A DNA stretch of 5,488 nucleotides from an uncultured Fretibacterium sp. (GTDB lineage Bacteria; Synergistota; Synergistia; Synergistales; Aminobacteriaceae), in NCBI RefSeq assembly GCF_938040765.1, contig NZ_CALIAA010000005.1, forward strand, positions 1-5,488, in the 5' to 3' direction. Under the pieces are notes generated by a model. The model saw only the letters and a program-made list of their open reading frames with translations. It did no database searches and was not told the DNA's origin. This document shows positions 5,436-5,488 of this stretch, piece after piece. The translations under genes were made by a program, and so were the position numbers. Positions within the stretch are counted from its first letter, which is position 1; every line of letters begins with the position of its first letter.

Positions 5436-5488
5436 TCCTATTAGGGCACCTCTTATTCGGACGCCTCTTATCGTGCGCCTCCTGTCGG
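5434..5488. repeat. Degenerate 15-bp tandem repeat at the window edge
   Basis: Plus-strand units begin with CCTC at 5434, 5449, 5464 and 5478, spacings 15, 15 and 14, with approximate consensus CCTCYTATTNGGRCG; the last unit is cut by the window end. On the minus strand each unit reads A(A/G)GAGG..., like a repeated Shine-Dalgarno sequence. Two minus-strand frames are open across it, so it may code for the tail of an upstream protein or be non-coding. Confidence 0.5.

Noticed and set aside
5434..5488. CRISPR-like array
   Set aside because: Units are only 15 bp, degenerate and directly adjacent, with no spacers.

Overview
The window is a GC-rich (AT-poor in the genes) bacterial fragment. Every convincing gene is on the minus strand, so transcription runs from the right end (5488) to the left end (1). 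In that order it holds slt (a periplasmic soluble lytic transglycosylase), tilS (tRNA-Ile lysidine synthase), hpt (hypoxanthine/guanine phosphoribosyltransferase) and the 5' part of ftsH. The order tilS-hpt-ftsH is a widespread housekeeping arrangement. An exported Slt70-type enzyme points to a cell with a periplasm. The FtsH, TilS and Slt proteins look to me most like those of Synergistota (Fretibacterium/Cloacibacillus-like), but I could not search and hold this only at low to moderate confidence.

Right end, 5381-5488: a minus-strand hairpin with a T-run that looks like the terminator of an unseen upstream gene, preceded by a degenerate 15-bp tandem repeat that runs to the window edge. Middle, 1613-5380: slt, tilS and hpt are 17 and 40 nt apart and look co-transcribed. 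They act in cell-wall turnover, tRNA anticodon modification and purine salvage. Next comes a 343-bp gap, clearly more AT-rich than the genes. It holds nested inverted repeats, a probable hpt terminator and a candidate promoter for the next gene.

Left end, 1-1264: the most notable part. One uninterrupted reading frame of 421 codons, open at the window edge, begins as a normal FtsH (transmembrane helix, periplasmic domain, second transmembrane helix, start of the AAA+ domain). Exactly at the Walker A motif GPPGTGKT it becomes a superfamily 1 helicase of the Upf1/Dna2 type, with DEASQ, GDHRQLP and QGRMHP motifs. No FtsH sequence follows the Walker A. Lysine and glutamine codon choice flips at the same place. 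The join lies within about 24 nt that both families encode in the same frame, so the simplest reading is a chimeric join of two genomes or genes (metagenome misassembly), with illegitimate recombination or a real membrane-anchored helicase as less likely alternatives. The FtsH start is also odd: the well-placed ATG runs into a stop after five codons, and the FtsH frame is open only from a TTG.

Apart from this fusion the genes are ordinary housekeeping genes. I do not see a convincing new biological system, and the fusion should be tested as an artefact first.
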